Below are positions 17,692 through 25,644 of a stretch of DNA of 64,000 nucleotides, piece by piece. Below the pieces are notes generated by a model. The model was not told the origin of the DNA. It ran no database searches and was given only the letters and a program-made list of their open reading frames with translations. Each line of letters starts with the position of its first letter. Within the stretch, counting starts at the first letter, position 1. This stretch comes from Actinospica robiniae DSM 44927 (GTDB lineage: Bacteria; Actinomycetota; Actinomycetes; Streptomycetales; Catenulisporaceae). Location of the stretch: the NCBI RefSeq assembly GCF_000504285.1, contig NZ_KI632511.1:7856154-7920153 (forward strand), in the 5' to 3' direction. The position numbers were made by a program, and so were the translations under genes.

Positions 17692-19842
17692 TTAGCCGGC
17701 GAGCGCCAGCACCAGAGGCAGCACCGCCGGAGCGCCGCCCTGGCGTAGGAGGCGGGCGGCGACGGTCATGGTCCAGCCCGAGTCGACGAGATCGTCGACG
17801 AGCAGCACGGGGCCGGGACAATCGGCGAGACGCTCGCGCAGCTGTGGACCGAGAGCGAAGGCCTCGTACACGGATCGCAGCCGCCAGGCGCTGTTGGTCG
17901 GCCCGGTGTGGCCGTCGTCGCGCACCCGCTCCACGTTTCCGGCGATGGGGAGCCGGCCGATCTCCGAGATCCCCTCGGCCAGCGAGGCGACCAGCCGGGG
18001 CCGGGCGCGTGAGGTGATCGTGACGATACCCACGGGCCGGCCGGCGCCGCTCCACGGGCCGCCCGGTGCGTCGTTCGCCGCCCACTCCTTGAGCACGTTG
18101 ACCATCGCGCCGAGCAGCTGCGGCCGCACGGGCTGGTCGCCCACGCCGGGCCCGAGCAAGTCCCGCAGCGCCGAGCCCCAGCCGAGATCCGTGAGCCGGG
18201 CCAGCGCCCGACCCTCGGCAGCCTGCTCTCCGGCCGGGATCTTCCCCTTGAGCTCCACGCCCACTGCCGGCATGCCGCTCGGCCACTGGCGCCGCGCATC
18301 GAGGGCGACCCATGCCCGCTTCGCATGGCTGCCCGCGGCGTCGACCACACTCGACTGCACGGTCGCGTCCCGCCGTACGCCGGTGCAGTTGTCGCAGCGC
18401 CCGCACGGGGTCGCCTCTGGATCGTCGAGTTGGCGCCGCAAGAACTCCATCCGGCAGCTGCTCGTCGAGGAGTACTCGAGCATGGCCTGCTGCTCCGCCT
18501 CACGGGCTGCCGTGATGCGGGCGTACCGTTCGGCGTCGTACTGCCAGGGCTGCCCGGTCGAGACCCAGCCGCCTTGCACCCGCCGCACCGCGCCGTCCGC
18601 ATCCAGGACCTTCAGCAGCAGCTCCAACCGTGAGCGCTTGAGATCCACCATCGGTTCGAGCGCCATGGTGGAAAGCGGCTTGGCCGCGCCGCCGAGGACG
18701 TCGAGCACGCGCTCCACCGTCGCCCGCGGCGGGAAGGCGAGCGAGGCGAAGTAGCGCCAGATCTCCCTGTCCTCGACGCCTGGGAGCAGCACCACCTCGG
18801 CCCGTTCCACGCCGCGCCCGGCTCGCCCGACCTGCTGGTAGTAGGAGATCGGCGACGAGGGCGCGCCCAGGTGCACGACGAATCCGAGGTCTGGCTTGTC
18901 GAAGCCCATGCCCAGCGCCGAGGTGGCGACCAGGGCCTTGATTTTGTTGTCGAGCAGGTCCTGCTCGCCCGCCCGCCGCTCCTCATCCTCGGTGCGGCCG
19001 GTGTACGAGGACACCTCGTATCCGCGGGAGCGTAAGAAGTCCGCCGTCTCCGCCGCCGCGGCAACCGTCAAGGTGTAGATGATCCCGGAGCCGGGCAGCT
19101 CGGGCAGATGCTCGGCCAGCCAGGCCAGCCTGCTCGCGCTGTCCGGCAGCGAGAGCACCGACAGATGCAGCGACTCCCGATTGAGCGGCCCGCGCAGCAC
19201 CAGAGCCTTCTCGCTGCCGGTGCCGAGTTGCTCGGCCACATCCTCGGTGACCCGAGCATTCGCCGTGGCCGTCGTCGCCAGGACCGGAAGATCCGGCGCC
19301 AACGAGGCGATCAGCTCGCGCAGCCGCCGGTAGTCCGGCCGGAAGTCGTGGCCCCAGTCGCTCACCGAGTGTGCCTCGTCGACGACCAGCAGCCCGGTCT
19401 CGGCCGCCAGCTTCGGCAACACCGTGTCGCGGAACTGGGGATTGTTCAGCCGCTCCGGCGAGATCAGCAGCAGATCGACCTCGCCGGTGCGGATGGCCGC
19501 CTCGATCTGCTCCCACTCGGTCAGGTTGGCCGAGTTGATGGTGGCGGCGTGCAGCCCCGCCCGGGCCGCGGCCTCGATCTGGTTGCGCATCAGGGCGAGC
19601 AGCGGCGAGACGATCACGGTGGGCCCGGCGCCGCGCGCCCGGAGCAGTGCCGTGCTCACGAAGTAGACCGCCGACTTGCCCCAGCCGGTGCGCTGCACGA
19701 CGAGGCAATGGCGGCGGTCGGCCACCAGGGCCTCGATCGCCTGCCACTGATCCTCACGCAGCCGCGCCTCGGCCCCGGCGAGTGCCCGCAGCACTTGCTC
19801 GGCCTCGGCGCGCAGCGCCACCCGATCCATCAACTGAGCCAT
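17692..19842 (-). CDS. RecQ-like DNA helicase with C-terminal phosphoribosyltransferase-like domain
   Basis: The 716-residue protein has a RecQ superfamily 2 core: DQWQAIEALV, Walker A VVQRTGWGKSAVYF, DEAH box LLVVDEAHSVSDWGHDFRPD, TTATAN, and motif VI YYQQVGRAGRG. A Zn-binding region carries four Cys (SSCRMEFLRRQL, then CGRCDNCTG). The last 130 residues instead resemble a type I phosphoribosyltransferase, with the PRPP motif PVLLVDDLVDSGWTMT at the very end. No HRDC domain is seen. Similar fused proteins occur in actinobacteria. It likely unwinds DNA during repair; the tail could bind a nucleotide. The start could also be the ATG at 19830. Confidence 0.9.
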   Translation of the reverse strand: MAQLMDRVALRAEAEQVLRALAGAEARLREDQWQAIEALVADRRHCLVVQRTGWGKSAVYFVSTALLRARGAGPTVIVSPLLALMRNQIEAAARAGLHAATINSANLTEWEQIEAAIRTGEVDLLLISPERLNNPQFRDTVLPKLAAETGLLVVDEAHSVSDWGHDFRPDYRRLRELIASLAPDLPVLATTATANARVTEDVAEQLGTGSEKALVLRGPLNRESLHLSVLSLPDSASRLAWLAEHLPELPGSGIIYTLTVAAAAETADFLRSRGYEVSSYTGRTEDEERRAGEQDLLDNKIKALVATSALGMGFDKPDLGFVVHLGAPSSPISYYQQVGRAGRGVERAEVVLLPGVEDREIWRYFASLAFPPRATVERVLDVLGGAAKPLSTMALEPMVDLKRSRLELLLKVLDADGAVRRVQGGWVSTGQPWQYDAERYARITAAREAEQQAMLEYSSTSSCRMEFLRRQLDDPEATPCGRCDNCTGVRRDATVQSSVVDAAGSHAKRAWVALDARRQWPSGMPAVGVELKGKIPAGEQAAEGRALARLTDLGWGSALRDLLGPGVGDQPVRPQLLGAMVNVLKEWAANDAPGGPWSGAGRPVGIVTITSRARPRLVASLAEGISEIGRLPIAGNVERVRDDGHTGPTNSAWRLRSVYEAFALGPQLRERLADCPGPVLLVDDLVDSGWTMTVAARLLRQGGAPAVLPLVLALAG

Positions 19843-19954
19843 GAGTCCATCTTGGCCTACCCCACTGACAAATGGGCCCGGACCTGGGATTTCCAGCCAG
19901 TCGGTGGATTCATATGACTTCAGGGAGTGCGCGCGGCCTCACTCTTTCGCACCT

Positions 19955-20383
19955 TTAGCGGGGCAGAACGCTGACGCCCAGCGCGATCAGCAGGCCGACC
20001 TTGGCGACCTCGAGCGCGATATAGACGAGGTGCTGGTGGGACCGTGGCAGATCCTCACCGGCCAGCACCCGGTCGGAGCGCCGATCGAGTGCGGGCCGAA
20101 CCGCGGCGAGCTGGACGGCCAGCAAGGCCGCGACGCACGCCGTGAGCGTGGCCGGACCGGTCGTGGCGTGCCCGGCGAAAGCAGAGACGACCACGACGAG
20201 GGCGAATACGACCTCGACCAGGTTGAGCGCGCGGAAGACCAGTCGGCCGATGCCGAGCCCGATGGGAATCGTCACGCCGGGAGCGCGGAACTTCACCGGC
20301 GCCTCGATGAACGAGATCGCCAGCACCATGCCCAGCCATACGAAAACCACAGCGGTGACCGTGGCAGCGGCGGTCGAATGCAT
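19955..20383 (-). CDS. Four-helix membrane protein coupled to the HTH regulator
   Basis: The 142-residue protein has four hydrophobic segments: AVVFVWLGMVLAISFIEAPV, ALNLVEVVFALVVVVSAFAG, ATLTACVAALLAVQLAAV and VYIALEVAKVGLLIALGV. The WLG...SFIEAPVKFRAPG motif with a conserved Pro is seen in small actinobacterial membrane proteins of unknown function. ATG 20383 begins 4 bases after the regulator's stop, so the two are translationally linked. The link with a cysteine-rich HTH regulator and a DUF2249 gene suggests redox or nitrosative stress, which is inference. Confidence 0.7.
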   Translation of the reverse strand: MHSTAAATVTAVVFVWLGMVLAISFIEAPVKFRAPGVTIPIGLGIGRLVFRALNLVEVVFALVVVVSAFAGHATTGPATLTACVAALLAVQLAAVRPALDRRSDRVLAGEDLPRSHQHLVYIALEVAKVGLLIALGVSVLPR

Positions 20384-20387
20384 GAGG

Positions 20388-21182
20388 TCATGTCCTGTTC
20401 TTGTTGCTGTGGCGATACCCCGTGTTACTTGCCGCCGTGCCGGCGGCGGGAGCGATTCCGGCGGCCGACGGTTTGCGCTCGACGCCCGGGGCAGTCCTCC
20501 GGGCAAGCCGGACGACGCACGCGTCAGGCTCGGCGAAAGGCTCCAGCCCGACGGCGGTGATAGGCGCGCCCATCTGATCGAGAGCGCCCTGCATCAACCC
20601 GAGGTGCACCGGGCAGACGACGCCGCCGAACTCCTCAGCCAGCTCCAGGAACGGGCAATGACGCAGGCGAAGCGACTTGTCCGGCGCCTCAGCGTCGGGC
20701 TCGGGCGAGAAATCGAGATCCGCCAGAAGGCCCGTCAGGCGCCCGACCGCTTCGTCGGCCGAGGGCGGTCGCTGGAAGGGCTGAGGCGACGAGGCCAGAT
20801 GCCGGCCCCACGCCTGCCCCGCCTCCCGGGCGTCATCGGCCGCACTCGCCCCGTCGGCGGCGAGCCGACTGAGCAGGATCCGGGACAGGAACAGGTAGTC
20901 GCGCCCGCCGGCACGGTTCATTCCAGGCCGCGGCGCATACACCGATCGCGGGCGTCCCGGCCCGTCGGGCTCCGTCAGCGTCCGTACGACGATGCCTTCT
21001 GCAACCAGACCGTCGAGGTGGAACCGCGCAGTGTTGGCGTGGACGCCCAGGCGGTGCGCGACGTCGATGACGCCCAACGGTTCGTCGGCCGACCGTAGTG
21101 CGCCCAGCACTTGAGCGCGCCTCGTGGGGCTGCTGCTGTCGTGTGCGGCTGTTGCCCGTGTCATCTCCGCTTCCGCCTCCAC
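20388..21182 (-). CDS. HTH transcriptional regulator with C-terminal cysteine motif, possibly Fe-S sensing
   Basis: The product is 264 residues or fewer. An N-terminal winged HTH (RRAQVLGALRSADEPLGVID, then VHANTARFHLDGLVAEGIVV) is followed by a domain holding LRHCPFLELAEEFGGVVCPVHLGL. The spaced CPF...C-P-x-H motif is like that of SufR-type and related ArsR/DeoR-like repressors that bind an iron-sulfur cluster. Cluster binding is inference. The start is GTG 21182 or ATG 21164; the latter has GCGGAG close upstream. It is divergent from the DUF2249-cupin gene across a short palindrome. Confidence 0.8.
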   Translation of the reverse strand: MEAEAEMTRATAAHDSSSPTRRAQVLGALRSADEPLGVIDVAHRLGVHANTARFHLDGLVAEGIVVRTLTEPDGPGRPRSVYAPRPGMNRAGGRDYLFLSRILLSRLAADGASAADDAREAGQAWGRHLASSPQPFQRPPSADEAVGRLTGLLADLDFSPEPDAEAPDKSLRLRHCPFLELAEEFGGVVCPVHLGLMQGALDQMGAPITAVGLEPFAEPDACVVRLARRTAPGVERKPSAAGIAPAAGTAASNTGYRHSNKNRT

Positions 21183-21200
21183 CCCACATCGCGTGAGTTT

Positions 21201-21219
21201 TTACATATCCTACATGTAA
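21201..21219. promoter_or_regulatory. Palindromic operator candidate between regulator and DUF2249 gene
   Basis: TTACAT at 21201-21206 is mirrored by ATGTAA at 21214-21219 across 7 bases, in the only AT-rich part of this divergent gap. TGTAATAAT immediately right resembles an extended -10 for the plus-strand gene. Binding by the adjacent HTH regulator is the simplest reading. Confidence 0.5.
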
Positions 21220-21261
21220 TAATCGGGAATCCGTCGGGGCGCTCGGAGAAGGAGACGTGAC

Positions 21262-21915
21262 ATGGAGCCGATCGAGGTCGAGAACGAGGCAGTCGAGAAC
21301 CAGGCAGTCGTCGACGCGACGAAGCTGCCGCCTCGTGAGCGGCATCAGCGGATCTTCGCGCGCTTCGCCGAACTGGCGGTGGGGGAGTCGTTCATCCTGT
21401 CCAACAGCCACGATCCCAAGCCGCTGCACCGCGAGTTCGACGCGGCCCACCCCGGCGCATTCACCTGGGACTACGTCGAATCCGGCCCTGAGCGGTGGCA
21501 GGTGCGCATCGGCCGGGTAGCGCAGTCGGAAACCGAGCCGGCGACCGCCGCCCCGATCCCGAAGCTGCTGTGCGACGCGCGAGCGATGGCCGAAGAACTC
21601 GGCAACCTTTCGGCCGGAGCCGTCTGGAAGCTGGCCGAATCCGACCGCCAACTCGACGCCAACCTCGTCCACCTGCCTGCCGGCCGCCGCGTCGACGCGC
21701 ATGCCGAGGCCGCGCTCGACGTTCTGCTGGTCGTCGTGTCCGGTGGCGGGGAACTCGAGTCCGGGGAAGGGGAGAAGCTGGCGCTCACTGAGGGGCGCGT
21801 GCTCTGGCTCCCGCACGGCTCGCGACGCAGTCTGAGTGCCGGCGACGACGGGCTGCTTTATCTGACCGTGCATCGGCGGCGGCCCGGGATGAGTATCCAG
21901 CTGATCGAACGCTGA
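21262..21915 (+). CDS. DUF2249 plus cupin fusion protein
   Basis: The 217-residue protein has an N-terminal DUF2249 domain: DATKLPPRERHQRIFARFAE, SFILSNSHDPKPLHREF and FTWDYVESGPERWQVRIGR. A C-terminal cupin follows (LVHLPAGRRVDAHAEAALDV, LLVVVSGGGELESGEG). DUF2249 proteins often accompany nitrate or nitric-oxide metabolism. The cupin could bind a metal but has only a few His. ATG 21262 has GGAGAAGGAGACG ahead. It is divergent from the Cys-rich HTH regulator. Confidence 0.82.
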   Translation: MEPIEVENEAVENQAVVDATKLPPRERHQRIFARFAELAVGESFILSNSHDPKPLHREFDAAHPGAFTWDYVESGPERWQVRIGRVAQSETEPATAAPIPKLLCDARAMAEELGNLSAGAVWKLAESDRQLDANLVHLPAGRRVDAHAEAALDVLLVVVSGGGELESGEGEKLALTEGRVLWLPHGSRRSLSAGDDGLLYLTVHRRRPGMSIQLIER

Positions 21916-22071
21916 GACTCCGGCCACAGCCGGTCCGCAGTCCGCCTCACGTGTGCGAATCGCGCGGCCGGGCGATCGAGCCCTGACAGTGGATGGAGAG
22001 TTCTTACCCAGTGCCGAAAATTCATACTGCGAAACGGGGAACTCGCTGGCTGTCACGCACGTTTACCGTTC

Positions 22072-22389
22072 GTGATCATCTGGTTCGTGTCCCTGCCCGC
22101 GTTGGTCGTGCTGCTGGTGCTGCTCGCCATCGCGGATCAGCTGCTGCTCGCACTCGGCAAGGCCGGTCTGGTGCCGTGGCGGCGGGCGCGCGGGGAACGG
22201 CCGGTGTCCGCCACCGGGTTCGAGGTGCTGCACGCGAACCTGGCGCCTGGGAAGGCGCAGGAGTTGAAGCAGCGCCAGACCTCGTTGGTGCTGCGCGAAG
22301 ACGAGGAATCCGGAGCACCGCCCTCGCGCGCGGTGGACCTCGACTCGGGCCGAATAGTGATGCGCCGCGCGGAAGACCCAGCGGGGTGA
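22072..22389 (+). CDS. Small DUF6191-like membrane protein
   Basis: The 105-residue product starts with a single helix (WFVSLPALVVLLVLLAIADQ) followed by a short cytoplasmic tail containing RPVSATGFEVLHANLAPGKA and RAVDLDSGRIVMRR. This matches the small actinobacterial proteins annotated DUF6191, which have no known function. The start is GTG 22072. No ribosome site is clear, and a start further upstream in frame is not excluded. Confidence 0.7.
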   Translation: MIIWFVSLPALVVLLVLLAIADQLLLALGKAGLVPWRRARGERPVSATGFEVLHANLAPGKAQELKQRQTSLVLREDEESGAPPSRAVDLDSGRIVMRRAEDPAG

Positions 22390-22499
22390 CCTTCGCGCGG
22401 CGCAGAAGAGAGTGCGTGGCGTAGCGCTGGACACGCATGGCGGTCGAGCGCGTGCGTCGCGGCGCGAGTACGCGGCGTGGCATCGCGCACGCGGCAAAG

Positions 22500-22610
22500 A
22501 ACACAGCGCTAACTACAGCATTGAACACACTGCAGTGGCATTGATCACAGCGGCAGTGGCCGCAGTGACAGCGACCGTGGCGGCAGTGAAATAGACAGTG
22601 AAGAGAGACA
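22500..22610 (+). repeat. Low-complexity CAGTG/ACAGCG-rich stretch
   Basis: Between the DUF6191 gene and the YbaK gene, short words such as GCAGTGGC, CGGCAGTG and ACAGCG recur about every 10-14 bases. The base composition is distinctly less GC-rich than its surroundings. A 60-codon open frame crosses it (from GTG 22412), but its Ala/Val-Thr repeat product looks like a by-product of the repeat. Confidence 0.45.
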
Positions 22611-22656
22611 CGATCCGCCGGGCCGTTCCGGCGATCGCGTCAGACCGGTGGCTTCG

Positions 22657-23214
22657 CTACTCGCGTGGTTCGACCGGTGTACCGAGGTCATCGAGTACTT
22701 CGGCGTTCGGGAGTAGGGCGAGAGCCGCTCCCGGAAGCCACAGCTTCGATCCGCGGACGCCTGAGCCGATCACGACGCGTGGCGCCGCGGTGACGGCTCG
22801 GTCGACCAGGATCGGCCAGTCCGCGGGCAGGCCGATCGGGGTGATTCCCCCGTACTCCATGCCGGTCAGGCCCACAGCCTCGTCCATCGGCGCGAACGAC
22901 ACCTTCCGCACGCCCAGATGCCGGCGTGCCAGGCCGTTGACGTCCGCGCGGGTGGTGGCGAGGACCATGCAGGCTGCGTAAACGGTCTCGCCGGCCCTTT
23001 TGCCCGCGAGCACCACGCAGTTCGCCGACTCCTCGATGCCCACGCCGTACTCCGCGCAGAACGCCGCCGTGTCCGCGAGGGCCGGGTCGATCGCGGCGAC
23101 CTCGACGGTCGCCGGGTCGAGCACGTCGGCGAGTTCTTCCAGCGCCTTGGCGGTGGACGGGGCGAGCAGATCGGGCCGGGAGTGCGCCGGGACGAGGGGA
23201 AGATTCGGAGCCAT
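22657..23214 (-). CDS. YbaK/ProX-type aminoacyl-tRNA editing protein
   Basis: The 185-residue protein has the YbaK/EbsC fold: CVVLAGKRAGETVYAACMVL, RADVNGLARRHLGVRKVSFA, then TGMEYGGITPIGLPADWPI and a final VIGSGVRGSKLWLPGAALAL. The fold hydrolyses mischarged tRNA (for example Cys or Ala on tRNA-Pro) or acts as a free editing factor. Here the protein is freestanding. The conserved Gly-Gly-x-x-P loop and the GSG element are intact. Start ATG 23214 follows an AGCC stretch with a modest ribosome site. Confidence 0.88.
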   Translation of the reverse strand: MAPNLPLVPAHSRPDLLAPSTAKALEELADVLDPATVEVAAIDPALADTAAFCAEYGVGIEESANCVVLAGKRAGETVYAACMVLATTRADVNGLARRHLGVRKVSFAPMDEAVGLTGMEYGGITPIGLPADWPILVDRAVTAAPRVVIGSGVRGSKLWLPGAALALLPNAEVLDDLGTPVEPRE

Positions 23215-23347
23215 GGCTCACAGCTTGCCATGCCTTTGCCCTCGGCGTGATGGGATGGGGCGCGAGTCCAGCGGGATTTCCGTGACTCGGGAGCGCCCCG
23301 ACGCATCTGAGTTTTCAGACAGGAATCCGTGCGAGAAGGATGAAGAG

Positions 23348-25201
23348 GTGCCGCAGGTGGTCGGATTAGTCGACACGGAGTTGGCCGAGGCCGCGCGCTC
23401 GGGAGACGCGGACGCGCTGGACGCGCTGGTGGCCGAATGCCTGCCGCTGGTCTACTCGATAGTGCGCCGCTCGTTGCGAGCGAGTTCCGACGTCGACGAC
23501 GTGGTCCAAGACGTCATGCTCAACGTCGTGCGCGGCCTCGGCTCGCTGCGCGACCCGGAGCGGTTGCGGGCGTGGCTCGCGGCCGTCACGGTCAACCAGA
23601 TCCGCGTGTATCTGCGGTCCGGACGCACCGGATCGTTCGCCGTCGCGGACCGGTTCGAGCCCTTCGACCAACCGGACCCCGGCAGCGAGTTCGTCGGCCA
23701 TTCCCTGCTTCAGCTCGACCTGTCCGACCAGCGCCGGGAGACCGCGCGTGCGGCGAACTGGCTGGATCCGGAGCACCGCGACCTGCTCGGGTTGTGGTGG
23801 CTCGAGGCATCCGGACATCTCAGCCGGGCTGAGTTGATCGCCGCGCTCGGGCTGGACCCGCACCTCGTCACAGTGCGGGTGGCGCGGATGAAGGAGCAGC
23901 TCGACAGCTGCCGCCAGATACTGCGCGCTTTCGACTCCGGGTGCGTCGACCTGATGGAACTCGCGGCGGATTGGCGCGGCGAGACGTCGTCGGTGTGGCG
24001 CAAGCGCTTCATCCGGCACGTGCGAGCCTGCCATCGCTGCGTGTCCGCGACGGATGGTCTGATCGCCCCGGAGCGATTGCTCGCCGGACTTCCGCTGCTG
24101 CCACTGCCTCTCGCGTATCTCGGCCCTGCGCAAGGAGGCGCGGGTATCGCGGGCGCGGGCTACGGCACCGGACATTCGGGCGGTGGTTACGGGGCTGGGC
24201 ATGCGGGTTCAGGCTACGGGACGTCGCACGGGGCCGGCTTCGGGGTGCCGAACGGGGGTTCGGGCTACGGGACCGGCTATGAGACGACCGGCAGTGGCGG
24301 GCACTTAGCCGGGAGCTCGAGCGCTGGCGGCGGTGGGAGCGGCTCCGGTCCCGATACGGCGACGGTGCACCTTGAACACAGCCGCCATAGTGCGCGGCAT
24401 CGCGCCGGTTCGCACGGCGGGGCTGCGGGAGGTTCGTCGGGTAAGACCGGCGTCGCCTCACTGTTCGGCAAGCCGCTTGGTGTCGCCGCGGCGGTGTTGT
24501 CGGTACTCGGTGTCGCGGCAGCGGTCGTCTTCGTCGCTCGACCCGCCACGACGACGTCGGCGGTCCAATCGCAGTCCACCAGCCAGTCCGCGCCGGTGTC
24601 GACCGCGCTCGCTTCGGTGGGCTCCGTGGTCGTCCCATCTACGCAGGCTTCGCAGAGTTCCGCCGCAGCTTCGCCGTCACCGACGCACGCGGCCAGCCAC
24701 AGCGCGTCGGCCTCCGCCCACGCGACGCACCCGGCGGCGCCGGTGACGTCGACGACGAGCTCCGGCTCAAGTGGGAGCCAGAGCCCTGCGGAGCAGGTGC
24801 TCGCGGTGATCAACGCGGCACGCAAATCGGCAGGGCTCCCGGCGTACACGATGAGCTCGGGCCTGATCAAGAGCGCGACCGCGCATAACAACCTGATGGC
24901 CGACGGCTGCGGACTCTCGCACCAATGCTCGGGCGAGCCCGCGATCGGCGACCGGGTGACGGCAGCCGGCGTGCACTGGACGGCGTGCGGCGAGAACATC
25001 GGCGAGGGCGGCCCCGAACCGGACACGCAGGCCGGGATGGCGAAGATGGCGGTGGGTCTCACGAACGACATGCTCGCCGAGAAGCCGCCGAACGACGGGC
25101 ACCGGCTCAATATTCTGAGTTCGAGCTTTACGGAAGTCGGCATCGTGGTCTCGATCGACTCGTCCGGGACGGTCTGGATGACGCAGGACTTCGCGAACTG
25201 A
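23348..25201 (+). CDS. Membrane-spanning ECF-type sigma factor with secreted CAP domain
   Basis: The product is about 617 residues. Residues about 10-90 form a sigma-70 region 2 (DVDDVVQDVMLNVVRGLGSL, with LRAWLAAVTVNQIRVYL). Residues about 140-200 form a region 4-like HTH. Next comes an H-x3-C-x2-C motif (His224, Cys228, Cys231), like the zinc motif of anti-sigma factors. A Gly/Tyr/Ser-rich linker follows, then one membrane helix at about 377-400 (GVAAAVLSVLGVAAAVVFVA), then an outer Ser/Thr linker. Residues about 478-617 form a CAP (SCP/PR1) domain ending GHRLNILSSSFTEVGIVV. GTG 23348 is chosen for its upstream AAGGA. Regulated release of the sigma part is a possibility, not shown. Confidence 0.87.
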   Translation: MPQVVGLVDTELAEAARSGDADALDALVAECLPLVYSIVRRSLRASSDVDDVVQDVMLNVVRGLGSLRDPERLRAWLAAVTVNQIRVYLRSGRTGSFAVADRFEPFDQPDPGSEFVGHSLLQLDLSDQRRETARAANWLDPEHRDLLGLWWLEASGHLSRAELIAALGLDPHLVTVRVARMKEQLDSCRQILRAFDSGCVDLMELAADWRGETSSVWRKRFIRHVRACHRCVSATDGLIAPERLLAGLPLLPLPLAYLGPAQGGAGIAGAGYGTGHSGGGYGAGHAGSGYGTSHGAGFGVPNGGSGYGTGYETTGSGGHLAGSSSAGGGGSGSGPDTATVHLEHSRHSARHRAGSHGGAAGGSSGKTGVASLFGKPLGVAAAVLSVLGVAAAVVFVARPATTTSAVQSQSTSQSAPVSTALASVGSVVVPSTQASQSSAAASPSPTHAASHSASASAHATHPAAPVTSTTSSGSSGSQSPAEQVLAVINAARKSAGLPAYTMSSGLIKSATAHNNLMADGCGLSHQCSGEPAIGDRVTAAGVHWTACGENIGEGGPEPDTQAGMAKMAVGLTNDMLAEKPPNDGHRLNILSSSFTEVGIVVSIDSSGTVWMTQDFAN

Positions 25202-25644
25202 GGTGTGAGATCTGCGAGAGCTACAGATGCGGCTGGAGATTGTGCCTGGACGGGGGTAAGTCCGGGCTAGTGCCGGGCTGCCCGCGGATGGCCTGGAGAA
25301 AAGGCGATGCGTCCGGGTCAGGGGCGGCCTAAGTAGAGCGTGATAGCGGGCAGCGTCGGGGCCAGGTGGTGGTGGGTGTCACCACCACCTGGTTCGGTCG
25401 AGCGGACGTCACCACGATTTGGTTCGGCCGGGTGGATCCCACCATCACCTGGTTCGGACAGGTGGGCACCATCGCTACCTGATTCGGTCGGGTGAGTTTC
25501 ACCGCGACTTCGTTCGGCCAGAACGGGTGTCACCACGAATTGGTTCAGTCACGGTGAGCGCCGCCACTCCGGGCTGCGGCTGGCACGTCGCCGCCTGCCC
25601 GTCGTGTGCCGAGCGCTGCGAGCCTTGGGGTTGCTTGCTGCGGC
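25202..25644. other. 443-base gap between convergent genes holding a tandem repeat
   Basis: The left part (25202-25368) shows nothing clear. The middle holds the 30-bp repeat array listed separately, and the rest is plain GC-rich sequence up to the stop of the secreted protein gene. No strong terminator hairpin was seen other than the small GGTG/CACC pairs inside each repeat. Confidence 0.6.
25369..25549. repeat. Six-unit degenerate 30-bp tandem repeat
   Basis: On the minus strand each unit reads about nCCGAACCAGGTnGTGGTGA then a CCACCnG end. Units start at 25398, 25428, 25458, 25488, 25518 (30-base spacing) and 25549 (31). On the plus strand the invariant word is GGTTCGG. Five units keep one open frame on the minus strand (GTG at 25536 to a stop at 25318), giving a 10-residue repeat such as DGGIHPAEPN, RGDVRSTEPG. 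The sixth unit is out of frame by one base. No ribosome site precedes it, so a protein is doubtful. Confidence 0.8.

Noticed and set aside
22412-22594. A 60-codon frame with Ala/Val-Thr repeats
   Set aside because: There is no ribosome site, and it coincides with a low-complexity repeat. It is reported only as a repeat.
23000-23347. A longer start for the sigma-CAP protein
   Set aside because: The extra N-terminal part overlaps the YbaK gene and its own first ribosome site, and sigma region 2 begins soon after GTG 23348.
25318-25536. A 72-residue repeat protein on the minus strand
   Set aside because: The 10-residue repeat is real, but no ribosome site is seen and the next repeat unit is out of frame, so coding is unproven. 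Kept as a repeat.
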